From: Bacteroidales bacterium UBA4360
GTDB taxonomy: Bacteria; Bacteroidota; Bacteroidia; Bacteroidales; UBA932
Assembly: GCA_002393945.1 (NCBI GenBank)
Contig: DGSO01000019.1
Location: forward strand, 66,879-130,878
Direction of reading: 5' to 3'
DNA length: 64,000 nt
Notes under the pieces: model-generated
Databases searched by the model: none
The model's input: the letters and a program-made list of their open reading frames with translations, nothing else
Told to the model about the DNA's origin: nothing
Program-made: the position numbers and the translations under genes
Part shown: positions 16,875 to 24,461 of the stretch, in pieces
Position numbering within the stretch: position 1 is the first letter of the stretch
How the letters are laid out: each line of letters begins with the position of its first letter

Positions 16875-18408
16875 GTTCATATCGATACTTGGCGCATTCT
16901 TGGTTTTGACATCTGGCAGTTGTTCAAGGACTGACGATAACAATGACAATGGTACCGACATCGTTACTCCGGTGACACCTCCGGAGCCGGAAGGTTTTAA
17001 GCGTTACCAGCAAGACCTGGTCCTTAACAGCAGGATTCTCAAGGCATATGTAAAGTATTCGGTATACCTCCCCGAAGATTATGAAAAGGCCACAGACCAG
17101 CGTTATTCAGTGGTATACATGCTCCATGGGCTTGGTGACAATAACAATTCCTGGAACGGTGACTATCTGCATGCAAACTCCAAAATCCAGTTTTTGGAGG
17201 CAAGCGGCATGTCTAAAATGATATATGTCTTCCCGCAGGGCTTCTCCAGTTACTACTGCAATTTCTTTGATGGGTCATACAACTATATGGATATGTTTGT
17301 CCAGGAGTTGATCCCTATGATAGATAAGACTTACCGTACCATTCCAGACAAGAATCACCGTTCTATAACAGGATATTCCATGGGAGGATTCGGGGCATGT
17401 GCACTTGCCGAAAAACACCCTGAATTATTCATTGCATGTGCTCCTCTTTCAATGTCTGTACGTACAGACTGGCAGTATCTTGAAGAATCCCAAAGCGGAT
17501 GGGAGAATCAGTGGGGAATGATATTCGGCGGACTAGGAGAAAAGGGAGAGGGCCGTATCACCGAGTATTACAAACAGCACTGCCCCATTCATTATTTCAA
17601 CGCAGAAAACAAAGAGCTACTGTCTACCGTGAACTGGTACCTGATTTGCGGAGATGACGAAAAGAATCTTCTCTACTCCAATGATGAACTCCACTGCGTG
17701 ATGCGCGACAACGGCTATAAGCACGAGTATCGCGTTGTTGATGGAGGTCATTCTTCTTCCGTCTGGAATCCCGCTCTTGAGGAGGTCCTTCCCTGGTTCG
17801 ACTATTACATGAACGGAGGCACCCTCTGGAGCCCGGACTTGAACTTCGATTACGACCCGTGCGTACTTGAGAGTAATAATGAAGATGGCGTCTATGTATC
17901 AGATAAATACAAGGAAAACAAAACCGGCACCGCACTATACATCGTTCATAATAACGAGCTTTCTAATTTCATGATCAGCATTCTCAGGTACGCCGCATAC
18001 ATAAATCCTGTCTATAACAACAGCTATGTAATGCTTCCGTGCGACATTTCCCAGAAATCGCTCACAGAGTGGATGAATTACTGGGACTCAAAGTATCCAA
18101 ATGACAAAAAACTCGTACTTGGATATGGTCAAGGTGCCGAAGCCGCTTTAGCTTTACCTTCTGATACTTTTAAGCGAAGCTACTATATCAATCCATCAGT
18201 TGGAGAGACAATAAATGTAGCAAAAGATCAGACGATATATTTCTGCGGTACCGATGACGACTCCAATTACCTTGGCATGAATAAACTCTACAATGCCTGC
18301 AAAAACAACGGAGCCAAGTTTGAGTACAGGATAGTAAATGCATACAAGGATCCTATATACAATATTATGTCAAGCATTAGTTCCATAAAATCAAATATTT
18401 ACTATTAA
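16861..18408 (+). CDS. Esterase-family lipoprotein with degenerate second hydrolase domain
   Basis: A 515-residue lipoprotein (MMKYKFISILGAF, lipobox near Cys21) with an alpha/beta-hydrolase domain of the putative esterase / CE1 type over about residues 45-320. The nucleophile elbow is GYSMGGFGA with Ser173, the oxyanion region is YMLHGLGDNNNSW, and the likely catalytic His is in DGGHSSSVW. The C-terminal 180 residues look like a decayed repeat of the same fold: GYGQGAEAAL replaces the Ser elbow, and FCGTDDDSNYLGMN through AYKDPIYN parallels the region around the catalytic His but lacks it. This stretch is more AT-rich than its neighbours. It overlaps copy 3 by 14 bases. It may remove ester groups from the imported ribosyl substrate, but this is not shown. 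Confidence 0.82.
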   Translation: MMKYKFISILGAFLVLTSGSCSRTDDNNDNGTDIVTPVTPPEPEGFKRYQQDLVLNSRILKAYVKYSVYLPEDYEKATDQRYSVVYMLHGLGDNNNSWNGDYLHANSKIQFLEASGMSKMIYVFPQGFSSYYCNFFDGSYNYMDMFVQELIPMIDKTYRTIPDKNHRSITGYSMGGFGACALAEKHPELFIACAPLSMSVRTDWQYLEESQSGWENQWGMIFGGLGEKGEGRITEYYKQHCPIHYFNAENKELLSTVNWYLICGDDEKNLLYSNDELHCVMRDNGYKHEYRVVDGGHSSSVWNPALEEVLPWFDYYMNGGTLWSPDLNFDYDPCVLESNNEDGVYVSDKYKENKTGTALYIVHNNELSNFMISILRYAAYINPVYNNSYVMLPCDISQKSLTEWMNYWDSKYPNDKKLVLGYGQGAEAALALPSDTFKRSYYINPSVGETINVAKDQTIYFCGTDDDSNYLGMNKLYNACKNNGAKFEYRIVNAYKDPIYNIMSSISSIKSNIYY

Positions 18409-18429
18409 CCCTTTTAAAAACAAAAAACT

Positions 18430-19335
18430 ATGAAAAAAATCATGTTACTCATGATGGCAGCTCTTGCCATTACCACTGTATCCTGCAAAAAGGACAACAA
18501 GGGTGGAAATGATGATGAACAAAGCACTATCGCAAAACCCACTTATCGAGTGAAGAACTTGATGAAGAGCTGGGAAGGTGATGACATGAAGAGCGGAGAC
18601 ATGTACACGTACACCTATAATGCCGACGGCACAATTGCCAAGGTTGACATGGCCTGGGCAAAGGAAGTTTATTCTACCATGGCATTTAAATGGAATGGCA
18701 ACACCGTTACCGTTGTTGACGAAAAGAAGGACAATGCTCCTGTATGTACAATTACCGTCAATGACAAAAAACTGGCTACCAAAATTGAACAGGCAGCAGA
18801 CACTGAAGTTGGCAAAGGATGGAAAGTTCTTGAATGCAAGTATGATGCAAATGGTTTCCTCACACTCGCAAAGGCTGACGGTGTTGTAAATACTGTTCAG
18901 TCAATTGACGAAGAAGGCAACATCGAATGGTGGGGCCGCGTTGGCATTGCAGATCAGGTAAGCGAAAGCACAACCGCAGCAGGCTGGCGCAAGAAAATGC
19001 ACACCTACTACAGCAACGTCAATGCAGCAGGTATCCATGGTGAATGGGATGAAGACGTTAAAGTAAAGCGCTGGTTCTATGAGACCGGTCTTGTTGGCCG
19101 TGCTTCCGCCCACATCATGCGCACCGCCTGGTGGTATGGTGTTGTTGACAAGGAGAACAACGTTGTAAAACAGGAATATGCTGCAAAGCTTGCATACTAT
19201 CCTCTGAATGTTGATGCTAATAACTGCGTCATTGTCGAGACCAAGCTCTATGACACCAAGGAGAAATACGAAAGCAATCCCGAAGGCATGGGTGCAGACG
19301 ACAAGACTGCATTCGAGTGCGAGAAGATTCAGTAA
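18430..19335 (+). CDS. Hypothetical lipoprotein, last gene of the ribose locus
   Basis: A 301-residue protein with a lipoprotein signal (MKKIMLLMMAALAITTVSC, Cys19) followed by a charged linker KKDNKGGNDDEQ. The mature part has short YD-like stretches, YTYTYNADGTIAKVDM and CKYDANGFLTLAKADG, of the kind seen in beta-sheet repeat proteins. I do not recognise a named family. It lies 21 bases after the esterase and just before the operon terminator at 19356-19395. A surface-binding or accessory role is plausible because many PULs end with such lipoproteins. Confidence 0.75.
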   Translation: MKKIMLLMMAALAITTVSCKKDNKGGNDDEQSTIAKPTYRVKNLMKSWEGDDMKSGDMYTYTYNADGTIAKVDMAWAKEVYSTMAFKWNGNTVTVVDEKKDNAPVCTITVNDKKLATKIEQAADTEVGKGWKVLECKYDANGFLTLAKADGVVNTVQSIDEEGNIEWWGRVGIADQVSESTTAAGWRKKMHTYYSNVNAAGIHGEWDEDVKVKRWFYETGLVGRASAHIMRTAWWYGVVDKENNVVKQEYAAKLAYYPLNVDANNCVIVETKLYDTKEKYESNPEGMGADDKTAFECEKIQ

Positions 19336-19355
19336 TTATCTCGTATAACAATTTG

Positions 19356-19395
19356 TATCCCGTCCTCAAAAACGCCTGTTTTTAAGGACGGGATA
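19356..19395. terminator. Strong hairpin terminator of the ribose/ADP-ribose operon
   Basis: TATCCCGTCCT (19356-19366) pairs with AGGACGGGATA (19385-19395). After one mismatch the stem continues as AAAAAC with GTTTTT around a GCCT loop, and TTTTG follows. This is a long, nearly perfect stem 20 bases after the last lipoprotein stop. Confidence 0.85.
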
Positions 19396-19401
19396 TTTTG
19401 T

Positions 19402-19409
19402 TAACTTTG
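19402..19409 (+). promoter_or_regulatory. Promoter -7 element for the small Cys-rich membrane protein
   Basis: TAACTTTG matches TAnnTTTG and ends only seven bases before the ATG at 19417. Transcription would begin at or within a few bases of the start codon, implying a leaderless or nearly leaderless mRNA. Confidence 0.55.
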
Positions 19410-19416
19410 CAGACGT

Positions 19417-19620
19417 ATGGAAAACAATTCGACTAAAGACATTCTGAGGCAGATTGCCATTGGGTTTCTGGTGCTGGTGGCGCTGCTTATCTGCTACGGG
19501 GCGATAAGGGCCAACATCAACAGGAGCAAGGAGAGCAAGGCGTGCAAGTGCGCATGCACATGCTCGCCCTGCGAGTGCTCAGATAATACTGCTGAACTGC
19601 CAGATTCTACTGCCAGATAA
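19417..19620 (+). CDS. Small cysteine-rich single-span membrane protein
   Basis: A 67-residue protein. Residues 1-10 are polar, residues 11-31 form one membrane segment (IAIGFLVLVALLICYGAIRA), and the tail contains CKCACTCSPCEC, seven cysteines within about 12 residues, then an acidic end. The cysteine run could bind metal or form disulfides. I do not recognise the family. Support for it being real is a matched promoter immediately upstream and a position between a terminator and a convergent gene. Its last 14 bases overlap the end of the U32 gene on the other strand. Confidence 0.6.
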   Translation: MENNSTKDILRQIAIGFLVLVALLICYGAIRANINRSKESKACKCACTCSPCECSDNTAELPDSTAR

Positions 19621-20899
19621 AGACCTTGTCTCCGCGGCGGGGGTGGAGGCGTTCTCCCGGAGTCATGCCGGGATTGTCGTTCACGTGGTCTTCCGGCATT
19701 GAATCCAGCGGGACGGCCACGGAGCAATATCGGCCCTGGGGAGCGACGGAAGCCTCCTCATAGTCTACGCGAAGGTCTTCCACCTTCATTTCAAGGATGC
19801 CGGTGGTGTTGCCGATGAAGATAATCTCGTCGCCCTTGTGAAGGTCTGTAGCCTCTACCTTTATTTCCGCTACACCAAGGCGAGCGAACCAGTTGGTAAC
19901 CTTTCCAAGATAAATCTTCTTCCTGGTGGCCTGGGAGCCGTAGATGGAGCTCCACTCGCCCATCTTGGCACCAAGGTAGTAGCCGTCCCAGAAACCGCGG
20001 TTGAAGACCTCGGCAAGCTGTTCCTTCCACACGGCGGCCTGCTCCTGGTTGTAGGTCCCGTCGGCAACGGCATCGGCGGCGGCACGATAGCAGGACACGG
20101 CCCTTTTCACATATTCTGCACTGCGGGCACGTCCCTCAATCTTGAACACCTTCACGCCGGCTTCCACGAACTTGTCCATGAACTCGATGGTACAAAGGTC
20201 CTTTGGGGACATCAGGTACTTGTTGTCGATGTGGATTTCGTTGCCGGTTTCATAGTCCGTGACAAGATAGCCGCGGCGGCACACCTGCAGGCACGCGCCC
20301 CTGTTTGCCGATGCCCCATAGGCTGCCAGCGACAGGTAGCACTTCCCTGAAACGGCCATGCAGAACGCTCCGTGGGCGAACATCTCTATGCGCACCAGCT
20401 CTCCCTTGGGACCGCGGATATCCTGGTCGATGATGGCCTGATGGATTGCCGCCACCTGAGTGAGGTTGAGCTCACGGGCAAGGACGACGACATCGGCAAA
20501 CTGGGAGTAGAACTTCAGGGACTCTATGTTGGAGATGCTCAGCTGCGTGGAAATATGCACTTCCAAGCCGATTTTCCGGCAGTACATGATTGCCGCCATG
20601 TCCGTTGCAATGATGGCGTCCACACCGGCTGCCTTTGCGGTGTCAAGGGTGTCGTACGCCGCCTGCAGGTCTTCCCCGTAAAGGGTGATGTTCAGCGTCA
20701 TGTATGCCTTGACCCCGTAGGAGCGGCATATTCGCATGATTTCCGGCAAGTCCTCACGGGCGAAATTGTTTGCCGAATGCGAACGCATGTTAAGGTGGCC
20801 GATACCGAAGTAGACGGAATCGGCACCGCCTTCTATAGCGGCAAGCAGGCAGTCGAAACTGCCCGCAGGTGCCATTATTTCAAGTTCTTTCCTGTCCAT
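19607..20899 (-). CDS. U32 family peptidase-like protein (RNA hydroxylation type)
   Basis: A 430-residue U32-family protein. The N-terminus MDRKELEIMAPAGSFDCLLAAIEGGADSVYFG is typical in form (APAG then GADAVYxG). The family signature is present as EMFAHGAFCMAVSGKCYLS, and a further CLQVCRRGY supplies the remaining cysteines of the expected four-Cys cluster. E. coli relatives RlhA and TrhP hydroxylate 23S rRNA or tRNA using prephenate, so peptidase activity is doubtful despite the name. It is co-transcribed with the prenyl synthase gene, whose stop codon shares one base with this start. Which RNA it modifies cannot be read from the sequence. Confidence 0.9.
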   Translation of the reverse strand: MDRKELEIMAPAGSFDCLLAAIEGGADSVYFGIGHLNMRSHSANNFAREDLPEIMRICRSYGVKAYMTLNITLYGEDLQAAYDTLDTAKAAGVDAIIATDMAAIMYCRKIGLEVHISTQLSISNIESLKFYSQFADVVVLARELNLTQVAAIHQAIIDQDIRGPKGELVRIEMFAHGAFCMAVSGKCYLSLAAYGASANRGACLQVCRRGYLVTDYETGNEIHIDNKYLMSPKDLCTIEFMDKFVEAGVKVFKIEGRARSAEYVKRAVSCYRAAADAVADGTYNQEQAAVWKEQLAEVFNRGFWDGYYLGAKMGEWSSIYGSQATRKKIYLGKVTNWFARLGVAEIKVEATDLHKGDEIIFIGNTTGILEMKVEDLRVDYEEASVAPQGRYCSVAVPLDSMPEDHVNDNPGMTPGERLHPRRGDKVFIWQ

Positions 20900-21864
20900 T
20901 ACATTGTGCGTCCCACGAGGGCGTGGGCAAACTGTTTCAGTGCTTCGTGTTCTTCTGCCCCCATTGCCGCATCTGTGCCCTTGAAAACGGCACGGGTGCT
21001 GAGGTCGCTTATGGCCTTTTTTGCTTCGGAGACTATATCTACTGAATCGTATATGGCCTTTACGCGGGCAATCTTTTCTGCAGGAGGAAGGGTAGTGTCA
21101 TTGAGCGCCTCCGTGAGGCCCACGGCTCCTTTTTCGGCAGCCTTCACTGTGAGCCAGGACTTCTTGCAGTTAAGGATATCCCCGCCGATGGGCTTTCCGA
21201 ACACCTTCTCGTCGCCATAGGCATCGAGGTAATCGTCGGCAACCTGGAAGGCAAGTCCAAGGTAGTATCCGTATTCATAAATAGCCTCCTGGCTGGGCTT
21301 CCCCGCCCCGGCGATGAGGGCGCCCATCTGGGCAGAGCACGCAAGAAGGACACCGGTCTTGAGGCCGATCATATTCATGTACTCCGACATCGTGACATCA
21401 TCCCTCTTCTCGAAGTCCATATCCAGCTGCTGGCCGTCGCAGACCTCTGCCGCCGTCTTGGAGAAGAGGTCAAGAGCCTCTCCCAGAACGGCCTTGGGGG
21501 CCTTCGCAATGCGTTTGTAGGCATCGATACACATGACGTCTCCGCTAAGGATGGCAGTGTCTTCCGACCACTTTTTCCAAACCGTGTCGTGGCCGCGCCT
21601 CAGGGGCGAACGGTCCATGATGTCGTCATGGATAAGGGTGAATGTGTGGAACACCTCCAGCCCCGCCGCCGGTTCAAGCACCTCGGGGGTCAATTCATCG
21701 GCATAAATGCCATATGTGGTAAGGCAGAGGCGCGGTCTGAGCCTTTTTCCGCCTATTTCAATCATGTACCTGAGAGGGTCGTACAGGCCTGCCGGCTCTG
21801 CCTGGAACTCAATCCCAGAAAAAAGCCTTTTCACGGCCTCGTCAATTCTGCCTTCCGAAATCAT
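20899..21864 (-). CDS. Polyprenyl (isoprenyl) diphosphate synthase
   Basis: A 321-residue trans-isoprenyl diphosphate synthase. The first aspartate-rich motif is HDDIMDRSPLRRG (Asp80, Asp81, Asp84) and the second is DDYLDAYGD, the two Mg-diphosphate binding sites. An aromatic residue (Phe75) lies five positions before the first motif with no two-residue insertion, as in short-chain enzymes making C15-C20 products; this is only a guide. It condenses isopentenyl diphosphate with an allylic diphosphate in the cytoplasm. A matched -7 promoter element lies 17 bases upstream, and the U32 gene follows with a one-base overlap. Confidence 0.93.
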   Translation of the reverse strand: MISEGRIDEAVKRLFSGIEFQAEPAGLYDPLRYMIEIGGKRLRPRLCLTTYGIYADELTPEVLEPAAGLEVFHTFTLIHDDIMDRSPLRRGHDTVWKKWSEDTAILSGDVMCIDAYKRIAKAPKAVLGEALDLFSKTAAEVCDGQQLDMDFEKRDDVTMSEYMNMIGLKTGVLLACSAQMGALIAGAGKPSQEAIYEYGYYLGLAFQVADDYLDAYGDEKVFGKPIGGDILNCKKSWLTVKAAEKGAVGLTEALNDTTLPPAEKIARVKAIYDSVDIVSEAKKAISDLSTRAVFKGTDAAMGAEEHEALKQFAHALVGRTM

Positions 21865-21880
21865 TATTTTCTATTTTTTA

Positions 21881-21888
21881 CAAAGGTA
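21881..21888 (-). promoter_or_regulatory. Promoter -7 element for the prenyl synthase / U32 operon
   Basis: Read on the minus strand this is TACCTTTG, matching TAnnTTTG, located 17 bases upstream of the prenyl synthase start in a divergent intergenic region. Confidence 0.55.
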
Positions 21889-21925
21889 ACAATAATTTCG
21901 CACTTGAATGCATGATAAAAAAGTG

Positions 21926-21933
21926 TATCTTTG
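21926..21933 (+). promoter_or_regulatory. Promoter -7 element for the GATE-domain membrane protein
   Basis: TATCTTTG matches TAnnTTTG and lies 22 bases before the ATG at 21955. It is divergent from the promoter at 21881-21888. Confidence 0.6.
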
Positions 21934-21954
21934 TATCCGCTAACCACCTGATTA

Positions 21955-23091
21955 ATGAAAAAGATCCGTCGCTCTACTGTAGAGGCACTCGTTTTTCTTA
22001 CAATACTCATAGTCGTTTTCGGACTTCTCGGCAGCCGCATGGGCGGCGGCAACATGCTCAAAACCATAATGAATACGGCGCATGACCTGCTTCTTAATAC
22101 CGTATTCTACCTGATGGGAATCACCGTTCTCACCGGTGCCCTTTCCAAACTGATGTCCGAGTTTGGAGTCGTCACCCTTCTGGAACGATTCCTGAGGCCG
22201 CTCATGAAGCCGCTCTACAACCTTCCCGGTGTAGCAGCTCTTGGCGCCGTCATGACTTTCCTCTCTGACAATCCGGCAATCATCGCCCTGTCAAAGGACA
22301 GGACCTTCGCGTCGTATTTCAAGAAGTACCAGCTCATTTCACTGACCAACTTCGGAACTGCATTCGGAATGGGCTTCGTGGTTATTATCACCATGATCGG
22401 ATATGGCCATGTCTCGGCCGCGCTGGTGGGTCTTTTCGGAGCATTCTGCGGTTCGATTATCTCTACCAGAATCATGCAGAGAAACTGCCTCAAGGCATAT
22501 CCGGAACTGGATTCTCCCGTGTATGATTCCGTATCAGAGCACGTGGAAGAGGCTCAGGAGGAGACCAGTGACAAGAGCATATTCATGCGTTTTCTGAATG
22601 CTGTGCTTGACGGTGGCAAAAACGGTGTGGAACTTGGTCTTCAGATTATTCCCGGCGTGCTTATCATCACTACGGCGGTTATCATGATTACCTTCGGCGC
22701 CGGCCCTTCCGGAGTATATGACGGCAGCTCTTCACAGGGCGTTCCGGTCCTTCCATGGCTGGCAGAGAAGATTCACTGGGTGTTTGAGTGGCTCTTCGGC
22801 TTCGAGCACATGGAGCTCATCGCATTCCCCATGACGGCTCTCGGTGCCGTGGGAGCGTCCCTGGGGCTTCTTCCCACATTTGACACTGCCGGTATCCTTG
22901 ACGGGAATGCTATCGCCGTGTTTACCGCCATCGGCATGTGCTGGAGCGGCTTCCTCTCCACACACACCGCCATGCTGGACTCGCTCGGTTACCGCAAGGT
23001 CATCTCCAAAGCCATCGGCGCACACGCCATCGCAGGCCTTTGCGCCGGCATAATCGCCCACTATCTGTTCCTCTTGGTGTCACTCATTTGA
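21955..23091 (+). CDS. Nucleoside-recognition (GATE) domain membrane protein
   Basis: A 378-residue inner-membrane protein with about eight hydrophobic segments. It has two GATE-type regions, one around residues 30-150 (LLLNTVFYLMGITVLTGALSKL, then FLSDNPAIIALSKDR) and one in the second half (TFDTAGILDGNAIAVFTAIG). The family is related to spore-maturation and nucleoside-recognition proteins whose substrates are mostly unknown. The gene stands alone on the plus strand and its stop lies three bases from the convergent recO end. No function beyond membrane transport or gating can be claimed. Confidence 0.82.
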   Translation: MKKIRRSTVEALVFLTILIVVFGLLGSRMGGGNMLKTIMNTAHDLLLNTVFYLMGITVLTGALSKLMSEFGVVTLLERFLRPLMKPLYNLPGVAALGAVMTFLSDNPAIIALSKDRTFASYFKKYQLISLTNFGTAFGMGFVVIITMIGYGHVSAALVGLFGAFCGSIISTRIMQRNCLKAYPELDSPVYDSVSEHVEEAQEETSDKSIFMRFLNAVLDGGKNGVELGLQIIPGVLIITTAVIMITFGAGPSGVYDGSSSQGVPVLPWLAEKIHWVFEWLFGFEHMELIAFPMTALGAVGASLGLLPTFDTAGILDGNAIAVFTAIGMCWSGFLSTHTAMLDSLGYRKVISKAIGAHAIAGLCAGIIAHYLFLLVSLI

Positions 23092-23094
23092 CAC

Positions 23095-23745
23095 CTATTT
23101 GTACAATTCCCTGAGCACAGACAATGATTTTACGCGGATAGGCTGGTCGGTGTGGAATTCCAGGTAGCGAAGGATGGATTCGCAGAGGTCCGTACGCTTG
23201 GAGCCGCTCATTGGGACCAGCATCGCCTCGGTGAATTCAGAGGTGAGCAGCTGCTTGAAAAGCGGGGCGTCATCGCCCGCAAAGGGCAGCATATCCTGAA
23301 ACGTAGGCCTGAAGCCCAGCGCTGCGGCAAAGTCCAGCAGCCACAGCACGTGGAAGTTGGAGAAATCCCCCTCCAGGGCATCCAGGGTAAGGATACTGCG
23401 CACACACCACTCATAAAGGCCGTCTTCATAAGCCCCTTCCCTCACGGTGCGGAACAGCACCTCTGCAAGGAACAGCGAGATGGTATTCTTGTGAATGTTC
23501 CCGCGGATTCCCCCCAGCGCATCCAGTGCCGACACATCCTTCAGCGACCACAGCTGGGACATTGGATTCTCGACCACATCGGCCTCCAGTATGCTCAGGG
23601 GCATGAAAAGGGCTGCCGATGTCTTCTTCCCCGGCCGCACGATGAAGCCCCTCCTTCCGAATTCCTTCGAAAGGGTGTGCACCACCAGCTGGCTCTCACC
23701 CACCTTGGTAGTTGAAAGGACGATGAGTTCAGCGCTTTGTTTCAT
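23095..23745 (-). CDS. recO: DNA repair protein RecO
   Basis: A 216-residue RecO protein. The N-terminal OB-fold begins MKQSAELIVLSTTKVGESQL and continues with FGRRGFIVRPGKK. The C-terminal helical part has the conserved FLAEVLFRTVREG and WLLDFAAALGFRPTF. RecO loads RecA on SSB-coated single-stranded DNA with RecR in the RecFOR pathway. It is somewhat shorter than E. coli RecO (242 residues). It overlaps the upstream rdgB gene by 17 bases, so the two form a small operon. Confidence 0.9.
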   Translation of the reverse strand: MKQSAELIVLSTTKVGESQLVVHTLSKEFGRRGFIVRPGKKTSAALFMPLSILEADVVENPMSQLWSLKDVSALDALGGIRGNIHKNTISLFLAEVLFRTVREGAYEDGLYEWCVRSILTLDALEGDFSNFHVLWLLDFAAALGFRPTFQDMLPFAGDDAPLFKQLLTSEFTEAMLVPMSGSKRTDLCESILRYLEFHTDQPIRVKSLSVLRELYK

Positions 23746-24364
23746 TCAGGAATTCCGCCATGGCCCTGAGGGCCTTTCCACGATGCGAGATGGCGTTTTT
23801 CTCATCTTCGGGAATCTCTGCCGATGTCTTGTCCAGCCCCTCGGGGTAGAATACGGGATCATAACCGAAACCGCCTTCCCCGTGCCTTTCCCGGGCTATG
23901 CTGCCCTCCATAGTGCCGTCGAAGAAGTATTTCTCTCCGCCAAGGATAAGCACCACGGCCGTGCGGAACCTGGCCTTTCTCGTTGCGTGCGGCGTAGAAA
24001 TGCCCATCTCCCTCATTGCCGATGCCTCACGCTCCCTGCGGGCCATCTCGGAAAGCAATTTGTCGATATTCCTGGAGGGGTTGCGGTCGGGACCCGAATA
24101 GCGGGCCGTCTCTACACCGGGGGCTCCTCCAAGGATTTCCACCTCGAGGCCGGAATCGTCGGCGAAGCAGTCCATGCCGGTGCGTTCATATATATAGTTT
24201 GCCTTCTGCAGGGAATTGGCCCTGAAGGTATTACCCGTTTCAGGAATATCTTCCGTTATCCCCGCCTCTGCGGCCGATATTATTTCAAAGCCATCTCCCA
24301 GAATCTCGGCAGCTTCGCGGAGTTTACTGGGATTTGCGCTTGCAAAAACAAGTTTCATAGTCAT
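23729..24364 (-). CDS. rdgB: RdgB/HAM1 non-canonical purine NTP pyrophosphatase
   Basis: A 211-residue HAM1-family enzyme that hydrolyses dITP, ITP and XTP to monophosphates, keeping damaged purines out of DNA. Visible motifs: FASANPSKLREAAEIL near the N-terminus, DDSGLEVEILGGAPGVETARYSG in the active-site cleft, GEGGFGYDPVF in the substrate loop and SHRGKAL at the C-terminus. The start could be ATG at 24364 or at 24358 (MKLVFAS); the second matches orthologue N-termini better, so two extra residues are uncertain. A -7 element TATCTTTG lies 16 bases upstream of 24364. Confidence 0.92.
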   Translation of the reverse strand: MTMKLVFASANPSKLREAAEILGDGFEIISAAEAGITEDIPETGNTFRANSLQKANYIYERTGMDCFADDSGLEVEILGGAPGVETARYSGPDRNPSRNIDKLLSEMARREREASAMREMGISTPHATRKARFRTAVVLILGGEKYFFDGTMEGSIARERHGEGGFGYDPVFYPEGLDKTSAEIPEDEKNAISHRGKALRAMAEFLNETKR

Positions 24365-24380
24365 GGTTTATTTTCCGGCG

Positions 24381-24388
24381 CAAAGATA
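24381..24388 (-). promoter_or_regulatory. Promoter -7 element for rdgB-recO
   Basis: Read on the minus strand the sequence is TATCTTTG, a full match to TAnnTTTG, facing away from an identical element at 24401-24408. Confidence 0.6.
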
Positions 24389-24400
24389 CTAATTATTTAT

Positions 24401-24408
24401 TATCTTTG
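24401..24408 (+). promoter_or_regulatory. Promoter -7 element for the S41 protease operon
   Basis: TATCTTTG matches TAnnTTTG and lies 53 bases before the protease ATG. The two divergent -7 elements are only 12 bases apart, so the promoters must overlap and may compete. Confidence 0.6.
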
Positions 24409-24461
24409 TGAGACGGCATGCTGTTTGAGGGTAACTGCAGCCGGTAAAAACGAGTTTGAAA

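Noticed and set aside
19607..20899. Annotation as a collagenase-type peptidase
   Set aside because: The U32 label is historical. Characterised relatives with this Cys pattern modify RNA, so proteolysis is not claimed.
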